Shown: positions 1 to 8,293, numbered from the stretch's first letter. The stretch is DNA of 14,433 bases from Paraphysoderma sedebokerense (GCA_025602915.1 JAHLJZ010000102.1:64001-78433), one strand, 5' to 3'. The notes: generated from the letters alone by a model not told the origin. Program-made: numbers and translations.

Positions 1-30
1 AAACAAAAGAGAAAGTCAATAACAACATAC

Positions 31-1850
31 CGGCTAAAGTGCACAAGGCGACGCAGGCCGCTCTTCTTACTATTGCTTCAGGATCAGCTAGTCCGCCACG
101 GACAAATTGTAACAAACCATCAATGTCAGCTCTCATAAAGTCAGCACATCCTTCCACCAACACAGCCAAAGACATCAATGCAGCTTTCCTCAATCCAGGG
201 TTCGGCTGGTTCATAGCTTTGACAATTAAATCAGCGCAGGTAGGGAAGACGTGTTGAGGTGGTAGATATGTTCCGAGGGAGTTGATGACACGAAGGGCTA
301 AGCGGGCCGGAGAATCTTCATCGATATCTTCAGGTTCAGGTTCAGCAGCAATTGGGAAAATGGCAGTCACAATTTGTGCCGGTGCTTTAAGTTTGAGAAG
401 TTTAGAACGTTTGTACATCGGTAAGAAAGATAAGAGGGAGAGAGTCTGAACGCGAATGGAAGAATCAAGTTGGGCGGAGGCGGATGTTTCGATTAAGAAC
501 TGAATGAATGCAGGAAGATGTTTGTTGAGGAGAGGAGCTTCTAATTCTAGGAGGATATCGAAGACTTCTATTCCCTTGCTGATGTGATCCTCATCACCGG
601 CAGACATGGCTTGTTGAAGTACTTGAATCATGCTGGGAATAAGATCTTGGTATTGTCGCTAGAAAGTAATTGATAGTAACAAGTCAATTAAATTGCACTC
701 CAACAGAGATGTAGAATGTAATATCAAAACTTACAACAACATCTTTGTCGGCTGGTTCAATAAATTCGGCGACCTTTCCAAGGGCTTCGAGTGTAATAAT
801 TCGAACAGCAAATGATTCAGGATCATTAAGAGTTGTTGCAAATAGATTGAATAACTGCGGTAAATGTTGCGACAAGTGATCCGCGATCACTTCGAATAAT
901 GCAAGCAGAACGTAGACTCCGACCTTTGTAAGTAAAACAGTGTGAATTTTGTGCTTTAATGTCAAGCCAATTTATACCTGATATTTTCTCATACCTCGCG
1001 ATGTGCTGCATTGGAAGAAGTGGTACACTGGTACAAAAAATGCACGAGATCCGACCATCTACCTTTGGGAATTTCAATTTTAGCCGCTGACGAAATAGCT
1101 CGAGCAATTGAATTTCTGACGAGGTTTCTAATTGAAAATAGACATGTCAGAGAAAAATGTTATAGATACATATGCAGAAAACTCATACTGTTGCTCCCGC
1201 AAAATAATATCTAATAGTTGCTGTTTGATCTGAGTCTGAGTGTTTTCGTCAAGATCTTCCCAAAACCTGGTAACGCGCTTTCGAAGTTCGACAGCAGCTA
1301 GTTGCCTGACCTATATATGAGAAAGGATTGGGCACAAATAAACACGCCAAATAGATAAGGGAAGCAAAGAATTATTAGCACGGCTCAGACAAATATACTG
1401 ATTATGCAGCATTCTGTGGTTGATAACGCAAACTAAATGCACTTCAGTTGTTCAGCAGAATGCCCCAACATAGAATTGACAACAACAAAAAAAACACATA
1501 ATAGGAAGCCAGAATAAAAAGTGCAAAGGTAAAATGAAAAAATAAATAGAGAACGGACCTGCCATTGCTCACTTTTAGCAGAAATCTCGGTCAAAGAAGG
1601 TATACACTGAGGTTTAGAAAAATAAGTTTGGTTCAAGGTTTCTGTAACCGATTTGATAACATTGGAATCATGAGTCGATGCGAGTTGAAGAAGAGACTGG
1701 TTTAAACCAGTGGTGAAGGCCGAGAGCTATTTTAAACGGTGCAAAAAGAATGGGAAGTACCGAGGGAACAGACATTTTAGTGAGAAAGCGGGCATAAAAC
1801 AGGGAAATGCATATGCGATCAAGTCTACTAATATGACTACTTACATCCAT
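31..1850 (-). CDS. KAP123: Kap123/importin-4 family karyopherin, 5' part (runs off the left edge)
   Basis: This is an importin-beta type transport receptor that binds cargo such as ribosomal proteins and histones and carries it through the nuclear pore with RanGTP control; the role is known for the family and inferred here. Exons on the minus strand are 1850-1845 (ATGGAT only), 1726-1559, 1310-1189, 1127-995, 923-735 and 658-31. All junction phases agree and give about 415 residues, some 40% of the usual 1,080-1,110. Residues 1-100 form the importin N-terminal domain, including VRQLAAVELRKRV. HEAT-type helices follow, with SIARAISSAAKIEIPKGRW, NAAHREVGVYVLLALFE and, near the end, VRRAACVALCTLA; these match the Kap123/IPO4 pattern closely. 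At 30 a GTATG donor opens an intron that leaves the window. The donor after residue 58 (GTCCGT at 1558) is weak and its intron is long (248 nt). IPO4 versus Kap123 naming is a matter of kingdom. Confidence 0.92.
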
Positions 1851-2444
1851 AGAATGAGAAGGAGCCGGAGACGATATAAATTAAAATAAAAGAGGGTGAA
1901 AATTGAGAGCGGAATAGCCCAAGTACGATTTTTTGAGCTAAAAATGCCTTACGAAGGTGTGCTTTCTACGATGGGAATATTTCCTCAATCACGTGCCATG
2001 TTGTCATGGCGATGCCCTAGGGAATGCTGTCTTGGGCAGAAGCAACTACACTAAATCAGTAAATGCTTCTATTTCTAAATTGAGCTTACAATTGATGTAT
2101 TTTTACAGTCTCGTGAGAGATTAATTTTTCGCTCAAGTTCAACAGTAAATGCATTTTCGTGTAGTGGTCCCTTGCGGCCTTTGAGGATATCAGGCGGATA
2201 CTTCAACATAATATAGCAATCAAGTGGCTCTATTAATAGAATAATCTCTAATACACACGCAAAGTGGCATCGCACATAGAAAACATAGAGCAGAGACTAT
2301 CGATATATCTGTCCATTTCATAAAGAGGAATTCCCCCCGCGTCTCCATTCGGCCTTGAACACGGTTTGTTGCCAATTCGACCCGAAAAAGGACAACAAAC
2401 AGGTCGCGATTCAATTCATATCACAAGATAAAACTATTTGGAAA
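1851..2444. promoter_or_regulatory. Divergent promoter region between the importin and sphingosine kinase genes
   Basis: This 594-nt stretch separates two divergent start codons and holds no convincing gene. It contains a perfect CACGTG E-box (1990-1995), the type bound by Cbf1/Pho4-like bHLH factors. An overlapping short palindrome follows, GCCATG and CATGGC around a 4-nt loop (1995-2010). The reading frame of the kinase is open upstream to an in-frame ATG at 2355, so a 30-residue N-terminal extension is possible. The ATG at 2445 was preferred because the extension shows no family resemblance. Regulatory use of the boxes is inference. Confidence 0.5.
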
Positions 2445-4555
2445 ATGGATTTGACGACCTCAACACCATTGTCGTCCTCTCCTCTATATCTTGTTTCCAA
2501 CAACGGCTCGAGGACTCCCGTTTCTCTCTACCTCAATCCTTCGAATCTGATTGTAAAAAACACGGTCTCGGGATATAGTAACTATCGCAAGTTTTCTTTA
2601 ATCGTTGTATCCTTATTGTATGATTAATTGTCAATTTTGTTTTTATATCTCGCTAGCTCTAGCCTCCATTCCTCTGACACATATTCTTACAACTCAGTAC
2701 ACCAGTTCCAACCTACATCCCCCAAAACTACCCTGTGCGCTCTTATTCAAACATGTTGCTAATGAAGTGACAAAAATAAAAAGGAAAAACAAGTTTTTTA
2801 CGATATTCTGGTTCAGATATGCCATTCATCGTCACCAGAAACCGAGATTTGTTTGTTACACTTTTTATGCGGGGACTGAAACCGAGGCGGAGACTTTAGT
2901 AGGGAAAGTTAGGATGGGGTGCGGTAATGGTATATTATCATCAACTCTTTCTCTATTAAAGCTTGTTATATTTATAACTGGTTGTTTTATTTCCAAATTC
3001 TCATATTTTTTATTGTTGCTCTAGCGAATAACGAATCGCGGAATTTTTTGGTACTCGTCAATCCTAACAGTGGAAAACGAAAAGCACGAAAGATATGGAC
3101 AAATATCGTGAGACCTTTATTTGATATCGCCGGAGTAACATATAATATGCAAGGTATTCCTTTATGACGTAAACCTTCAACGTTACGGGCTCTTATTTTA
3201 TTTATATCCTAACGGTATAATCTTTTCGCGCTGCAGAAACTACAACAGTTGGCGCGGGCATATCAATAGCACAATCTCTTGATACCCAAAATTATCACGC
3301 TTGTGTTGTTGTCTCCGGAGACGGTTTACTAAATGAAGTTCTGCACGGCCTTTTAACTCGGCCAGATTGGGAATCTGCCAAGGATTTTCCGCTCGCAGTT
3401 ATACCGGCAGGATCCGGTAACGGATTCGCAAGGACGATAGATTGTGGGTGGCCTGAAATAGCGGCTCTGAACGTAGTCAATTACAATATTCGACCGATTG
3501 ATGTATTTTCAGTCTCTCAAATGACAACGTCGCCAAATGGCGGCACCGCGCCAAAACTCATTCGCTACGGTCTCCTCTCTATTTCCTGGGCATTTATTGC
3601 CGATGTTGACCTCGGTTCTGAAGTTTTGCGGTTTCTTGGACCTTTACGTAACGATGTTTGGAGTGTGGTTTGTACATTCAACCTAAAAAGCTATAGAGGA
3701 CGGATAGCGTATTTACCTGCCGATGGAGACGAGAGTTTGTCCGGGGATCTACATGGTAGCCGAGGGGAAGTCAATAGTACCGGCGGAGGTTTGACTGCGA
3801 ACGGCGGGACCGAAAGCAACGGTCATCACACGAAATCGAATCATTCACATGTGTTATCTATTCAATCTCAATCCGACTCTTCGTCCTCAACTCCAATCTA
3901 TGGTCCAAAAGCGCGATTCCTTTCTTCCGCTCCCTTCCCATTATCCAAAATCTCAGGTTCTACACCAGCACCGCCGAATTGGACTGTGCTTCCCCCGGAC
4001 ACGTATCAATATTTCTTAGCGTGCAACACATCGTTCATTTCACTTGATTTCAAAGGTGCACCGCATGCTAGAATGAATGATGGGTACTTGGATTTGATAT
4101 TCAATTCTGATTTGACTACGAGTCGAATATTGCCTTATTTACTGGATACCACGAGCGGGAAATACGTGGAAGCAAGAGGAATGGAGTATGTGAAGATAAA
4201 AGCATTTGTGTTGGATGTTGAAGTTCAGCAAAATGCGATTGGCGTATCTAATAGTGTTAAAGAGGAAACAAATGGAGGTGCAGAAGGGAATATCGGCTCA
4301 GGAGAGCAGCTTGCGCTTCAACCGGTGAAAGCTGGAGTTCAAGAGAAAGAGAGACTAAAACTTGAAAAGAAATGGAAAAAGGGCCAGTCAAAAGGGTACA
4401 TTTCGTTAGACGGGGAGCGGATGGAGTACCGAGGGATTTATGTAGAGATGCATCCGGGTATGGGGAGGGTGATTGTGCCGCGGTGGCTGGACGAGAATGA
4501 GTATGGTAAGGGAGTCGGAGGGAAGGGTAAGAACGGTAAAATTCACAGAAGGTAA
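2445..4555 (+). CDS. LCB4: Sphingosine (long-chain base) kinase, Lcb4/Lcb5-like
   Basis: This lipid kinase phosphorylates sphingoid bases such as sphingosine, dihydrosphingosine or phytosphingosine with ATP, giving the signalling lipid sphingosine-1-phosphate; it acts at membranes. Exons 2445-2577, 2657-2923, 3025-3153 and 3237-4555 join in consistent phase to 615 residues. The catalytic domain begins near residue 139 with NFLVLVNPNSGKRKARKIW. The nucleotide-binding loop SGDGLLNEVLHGL (203-215) holds the expected catalytic Asp205, and VIPAGSGNGFA (231-241) follows. WAFIADVDLGSE (294-305) corresponds to the sphingosine-recognising segment of human SPHK1 (FIADVDLES) and separates this protein from diacylglycerol and ceramide kinases. 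SYRGRIAYLP and NDGYLDLIF are also family motifs, and the C-terminal MHPGMGRVIV is the usual last strand. Unusual features are a Ser/Gly/Asn/His-rich insert (coded by about 3740-3960), a second polar insert before the C-terminal strands, and a Lys/Gly/Arg-rich tail. Tandem splice sites 6 bp apart occur at both ends of exon 2. Choice between Lcb4 and Lcb5 is not possible. Confidence 0.95.
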
Positions 4556-4642
4556 TAGATTGCGTACCAGATGTGATGATCAGTTGAGATGATTATTCAA
4601 ACACCGGAGTACGCGAATATAGATAACAAGACATCGTTAATG

Positions 4643-4648
4643 AATAAA
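4643..4648 (+). terminator. AATAAA polyadenylation signal after the sphingosine kinase gene
   Basis: A canonical AATAAA hexamer 88 nt downstream of the kinase stop codon, in AT-rich DNA, at a distance typical for a fungal 3' UTR. This rests on sequence and distance alone. Confidence 0.45.
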
Positions 4649-5272
4649 ACATATAATTGAAATATACTTCTTATATCGGGTAAATTATTGCTCAAAGACA
4701 ATTTCCAATATCGACGACCTTGTCTTCTAACCTCCACCACAAAAAAGGAAAAACATATTCGATGACGTAGTTTTGTGGCAATGTCCCAATGACACCCAAC
4801 AGGAGTCATTTTAACAGTACTCTTGAATGTTTTATTATCGCGAGTGGAAATTGAGGGGTACAATCGAAAGGCAAGAAGTCGGAACTACGCGTAGGGGTAC
4901 TACAATATGTGGCCAACGGAAAGAAACATCGTTGTATTCTAAGTGGCAAAGGAGACTTAGGAGATGCGATAATAGTTAATACCCCGGAAAAAATTGAAAA
5001 GAAGTAACATGTCACTCATGTACAGTTGTTCACAAATCACAAGTCAGTGAGTCACAATGCAATCCAAAGAGTTGAACAACAGCGACAATGAAGGAGAAGG
5101 GGTTACAATAATAAACGAAGGAGGTTGGAATTTTTGTCATATTATATTAACCCTGATGTCCCTTATGACCCTGATTGACCACTGTTATTTGGTGATTGTA
5201 TCATTGTGGGGACCCTGCAGCCCCCGCGTCCCTGAAGATCGTGGTCAAATGTTGTATAGTGCCGTTGTTGAG

Positions 5273-5304
5273 TCAAAGAATGAGACTCAATGACCATTCT
5301 TTGA
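5273..5304. repeat. 10-bp perfect inverted repeat upstream of the seven-helix gene
   Basis: TCAAAGAATG (5273-5282) and its exact reverse complement CATTCTTTGA (5295-5304) flank a 12-nt loop, about 125 nt before the ATG at 5430. It could be a two-fold binding site or a hairpin in the 5' UTR. It does not look like a transposon end, because no duplicated target is visible. Confidence 0.6.
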
Positions 5305-5429
5305 AATGGTATGTACGTTGTTATCGTATCTTGCGCACGAAAGAGAACGCAATATATAAATCAATAGAATGCCTTCCCAAAATGTCAGACTAGTACAGTG
5401 GCATTACAAGTACAACTTGCAACCAACAA

Positions 5430-6235
5430 ATGGCTTCAGCAGACACATTGAATTCATTCGCCCATTTATTCGCCGGAGCGGGTATATCTTTCTCAGTGAT
5501 AGCTTTATCTGAACTTTTGAGTCTCAAGGTCCCAAAGATACGATTTTGGGTGTTCTTTCTCATGATCATGACTTCACTTTGGGCGAATATCGCAACCTTT
5601 TGGATGGTGGTAGAATACGCGTACGGGAGTTTTCAAAATTACAGAATTTCTTATGTCTTCTTTAGCACAAGTTTAGCGATTCCGAGTTGTTTGGTATTTT
5701 ATCATTTTATTGAGCGTCTTCTCATCGTCACGAATCAATTAGAATATCGAAAATATATTCCCGTTGCCACGGCTTTGTTGATTTTACCTAACGCACTTAC
5801 CACTATACCCGCAGCAGCGAAAGGATTCTCAGTGAACACTCCAAAAGAAATTTCCCTGTTTATTTATTCTTACTACAATGTGATGAATGCCATGGGAATT
5901 TTTTGACAGTCGGAACTGATTTATATATCGTCCATCGAATGAGGACCATTGGTTTTCAAACAGATAAAGTCAGTCATACCAGAATATTAAGATTAATCTT
6001 CGCTATTCTCATCAAATGTATTACGTTTATCTTGGCGGTTATTCCTTATGGTCCTGAAATTACTAAAATGAGAGTATCCCTTTACACCATGATTTTTGGG
6101 TTAAGTTGCATCATTATTATGGATTTCTTCTCCATCGATCTTGCGTCGTTGTCATCATACAAGGGCTCCAATACTAGGAAAGCTGTGAATAATAATACGA
6201 ATGCACGACAAACGACTGGTGCTATTGAAGCCTAA
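5430..6235 (+). CDS. Unrecognised seven-helix membrane protein, reading frame broken by a one-base shift
   Basis: I do not recognise the family. The frame from ATG 5430 (context caacaaATGG) runs to TGA at 5904-5906 and carries five hydrophobic segments. The -1 frame takes over at 5903 and runs to TAA at 6233-6235 with two more. Read through, the product would be about 268 residues. The helices are roughly 10-31, 39-60, 75-97, 110-130, 140-165, 188-208 and 218-240, followed by a polar Asn/Thr-rich tail. FIERLLIVTN follows the third helix, and basic loops (LEYRKY, HRMRTIGFQ) fit one membrane face. The break lies inside helix 5, at six T (5899-5904) where one more T would restore continuity. No GT-AG pair with the right phase spans the break, so an intron does not explain it. 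It could be a sequencing error in a homopolymer, a recent pseudogene or real -1 slippage. A receptor-like or sensor role is only a guess from topology. Confidence 0.62.
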
Positions 6236-6661
6236 CAAAATCTGTTTGTAGTTTGCTGAGTGAGTTTTAACTGATTTGTGATTTACTTTTTACGTTGTCA
6301 GGCAATCGAAAGCGGCAGGTTTAAAGGATCATTGTCCTATAGCGAGAAATAAATGGATCGCGGGAGTATTTTATTTATTTCTCAACCTGTGATTTGTAAG
6401 CTTAAATATCGCCTGCATATGTATTCCTAAGTTGTCGCAATAAGAAGATCAATCAAGGATTGGAGTTTGGACAGAACATTGAAAATGAAATATATAACTA
6501 TTTTGTATTTGCTATTCTTTACAAAAAGAGAAATAAGTAATATTTAATCAAAATAACCAGGGGCAAACCGGCAAAGGCATTTTAATTTCAAACATTATTG
6601 CATTTTAGATTTTTAGTTGTTTTACATCTCAACTTGTCTAAAGACACGTTAACCATATAGT
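6236..6661. other. Convergent 3' region between the two membrane-protein genes
   Basis: These 426 nt of AT-rich DNA hold no gene. The two seven-helix genes end tail to tail here. The only structure noted is the AATAAA-bearing inverted repeat at 6344-6383. T-rich and A-rich runs fill the rest. Confidence 0.5.
6344..6383. terminator. Inverted repeat carrying AATAAA on both strands, possible two-way polyadenylation element
   Basis: GAGAAATAAAT (6344-6354) and ATTTATTTCTC (6373-6383) are perfect 11-bp reverse complements around an 18-nt loop. The first arm holds AATAAA for the plus-strand gene, 113 nt after its stop. The second holds AATAAA read on the minus strand, about 280 nt beyond the stop of the opposing gene. 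The repeat is seen directly; use by both genes is inference. Confidence 0.5.
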
Positions 6662-7653
6662 TTAAATTGTAGTTTTTGTGGTTGCCTGCTTTGTAGTGGT
6701 CGGAGGGCTAGATTTTGCCATCATTTTGTCGAATGACACAAACACGTAATAACTGCAGAACGATTCAAAACTGGCAAAAAAGATACCTGCGATATTGATA
6801 GCCATGCCGGTAGCAGCAGGGAGAAAAGCAATAAAGAACAACACAATGCTCAATGGTATGGTAAAGAATAAAAAGACGACGGGTAATCGACTGAACAGGT
6901 AGCGATAGGAATCGAGGTTGGAAGATAGTACTTCGACATCGCGATAATAAAAATTGAATGCCAGCAAGATGAATGAAACGACCATAAAAACACCTAACCA
7001 GATATTGAGAATTGGGCCGGCTACACTTGTTTCACCGACGGATGTGATTAACACATAACCTGGGAGTTCGACCAATGCGTTACGAAGGATTGTCGAGACC
7101 AATGGCGGACCGAGGCAGTACAATAAAACTACACCCCAGATGACTAGAGAAGGTATGTTGCTTGGCCCACGACCGAGGTTTTTGGAGCGGTAGATAGCAT
7201 TCGAGTACAGAAACATCATCATCATTGACGCCTTTTGGAGTTTTGATTTCGAGTCGTAATTCAGACAAAAGGAAACGATACGATGAATAAGAGTCCTTTT
7301 TCAACTCATCCTACGCTCATTAAGGGAATTATATAGGTACTTACGCCCATGGTCCCAAACATTGTAAACATTTCAAAGAATTTGGCAAAGAAATAAAATC
7401 CCAGGCGATTGTTTAATTGCAATGTCGCCCGAGTTACAACAAACAAGAGTCGACAGAAATCGCGAACAAAAATCATACTTCGAGAAGCAATGAGTAGACG
7501 CGTGTAATTGTTTTTTTTCCATTCCGCGAATGGTCGGCTACTTAGAATGTTCATGTTGAGGAGGAGCGAAGCGATAAAAGTAAGTGCTACAAGAAGGTAC
7601 CAGCCTTCGTTGGTCTGGGGACCTACGACGACACCTTTATCGAAGACAGGCAT
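6662..7653 (-). CDS. Unrecognised seven-helix membrane protein, two exons
   Basis: I do not recognise the family with confidence. The layout loosely resembles fungal RTA1-like and other seven-helix proteins. Exon 7653-7345 and exon 7231-6662 join in phase across an intron with GTAAGT donor (7344) and AAAAG acceptor (113 nt), giving 292 residues. Hydrophobic segments: 18-38 (WYLLVALTFIASLLLNMNIL), about 52-75 after KKNNYTR, 82-110 spanning the splice junction, about 125-150 (VIWGVVLLYCLGPPLV), 170-195, 210-235 and 245-268. The tail is Thr/Lys-rich (PPTTTKQATTKTTI). The junction creates a MGASMMMMFLY segment inside helix 3, which continues the helix and supports the splice. The frame stays open upstream of the ATG to 7800, where a TTTTTAG acceptor-like site occurs, so the real start may lie in an unseen earlier exon. 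The sequence is not obviously similar to the plus-strand seven-helix protein next door. Confidence 0.72.
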
Positions 7654-7800
7654 ACTGGCGCGGGTTTCAGAGAGGGGGACTTGGTCAGCGATAGGCTTTT
7701 TTAATTGTATGTCTAGTTGATGAAAAGAGTATCCATCGGGGGGCTCGAGAGTTTTATAGCAAGCGGTGGTACTCGAGGTGTATTCTCGTGTTGGTTGTTG
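7654..7800 (-). other. Possible 5' coding extension of the minus-strand seven-helix gene
   Basis: The 49 codons before the ATG at 7653 are open in the same frame and read as a plausible soluble N-terminus, with PPDGYSFHQLDIQLKK and ADQVPLSETRAS. An in-frame stop overlaps a TTTTTAG just upstream (7801-7807), which would serve as a splice acceptor in phase 0. No convincing first exon with ATG and donor was found further upstream, so this is offered only as an alternative. Confidence 0.35.
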
Positions 7801-8118
7801 CTAAAAATGATCATTCGTTGTGCAGGGATTTCCAACAATGCAGGGAGCTAGATACGTGAAGTATGCACAGCGGCCCCTTGGGGGCAACACCTAAGGAGAA
7901 ACGAGATCCCCTGTTAGGGGGTTGCAGAACAACGGCGAGGGAAATCGCTATCAATCAAACAACGACAAGGGGGATATTTATTCAAACAACGGCAAAAGTG
8001 GGGCGACCAGTACACAGGCGTGGGCTTGCGGAGGGCGAGTGGATATCGAGTGGAGGTGCGAGTTGGCCAGCAGTGTGCAGCAGGACACATATGCACATAC
8101 AGCGAAGGAAGGCCTAGG

Positions 8119-8200
8119 AAGGCCACCAAAGTACCCAAGGCCACCAAAGTACCCAAGGCCACCAAAGTACCCAAGGCCACCAAAGTACCCAAGGCCACCA
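8119..8200. repeat. 18-bp minisatellite, 4.6 identical copies
   Basis: The unit AAGGCCACCAAAGTACCC occurs perfectly at 8119-8136, 8137-8154, 8155-8172 and 8173-8190, with ten more bases at 8191-8200. The period is a multiple of three, so frames through it encode six-residue repeats: Lys-Ala-Thr-Lys-Val-Pro, or Pro-Arg-Pro-Pro-Lys-Tyr. Identity between copies points to recent expansion. Direct abutting copies without unique spacers exclude a CRISPR array. Confidence 0.97.
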
Positions 8201-8262
8201 CCAGATTGTGTGATGCTGTAGCACGGATGCTGCTAGTCCATTAGAGTCACTGGGAGTCCGCA

Positions 8263-8293
8263 GGTGAACCACCGGTGAACCACCCCGTGAACC
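8263..8293. repeat. 11-bp tandem repeat, about 2.8 copies
   Basis: GGTGAACCACC occurs at 8263-8273 and 8274-8284, followed by a partly matching CCGTGAACC at 8285-8293. It lies in the MCM2 upstream region and may be a second, older product of local slippage. Confidence 0.75.

Larger units (their letters stand above)
4556..5429. other. Intergenic region: 3' end of the kinase gene and upstream region of the first membrane-protein gene
   Basis: No supported gene lies in these 874 nt. An AATAAA at 4643-4648, about 90 nt after the kinase stop, is a likely polyadenylation signal. A TGAGTCA (5048-5054), the AP-1/Gcn4/Yap1-type core, lies about 380 nt before the next start codon. A 10-bp perfect inverted repeat sits at 5273-5304. 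A 78-codon ATG frame at 5057-5293 shows no family resemblance and is not called. The region has short imperfect repeats built on 'ccctgatg/gaccctgattgacc' near 5151-5185. Confidence 0.45.

Noticed and set aside
39-257. Plus-strand open frame over the importin exon
   Set aside because: It lies opposite a clear karyopherin coding exon and has no family resemblance.
1311-1558. A snoRNA in the long importin intron
   Set aside because: Isolated CTGA and ACA-like triplets occur, but no paired boxes with a believable stem were found.
4597-5015. Two overlapping minus-strand frames downstream of the kinase
   Set aside because: The composition is non-coding, with no motif and no splice partner. They overlap the likely kinase 3' UTR.
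5057-5293. ATG frame of 78 codons in the gap before the first seven-helix gene
   Set aside because: It has no recognisable motif and an inconsistent composition, and it contains part of the inverted repeat at its end. It is better explained as chance.
5832-5909. An intron as explanation of the frame break in the seven-helix gene
   Set aside because: The nearby GT sites (5763, 5777, 5832, 5858, 5880) are in the wrong phase for the CAG at 5907-5909, and removing the segment would destroy a helix.
8119-8200. Possible CRISPR-like array
   Set aside because: The copies abut directly with no unique spacers, and the setting is a fungal-type chromosome. It is a minisatellite.
7863-8244. Several overlapping open frames on both strands in the GC-rich patch, some carrying six-residue repeats
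   Set aside because: Openness follows from GC richness and an 18-bp repeat that lacks stops. Two of the plus frames have no ATG, and none resembles a known protein.
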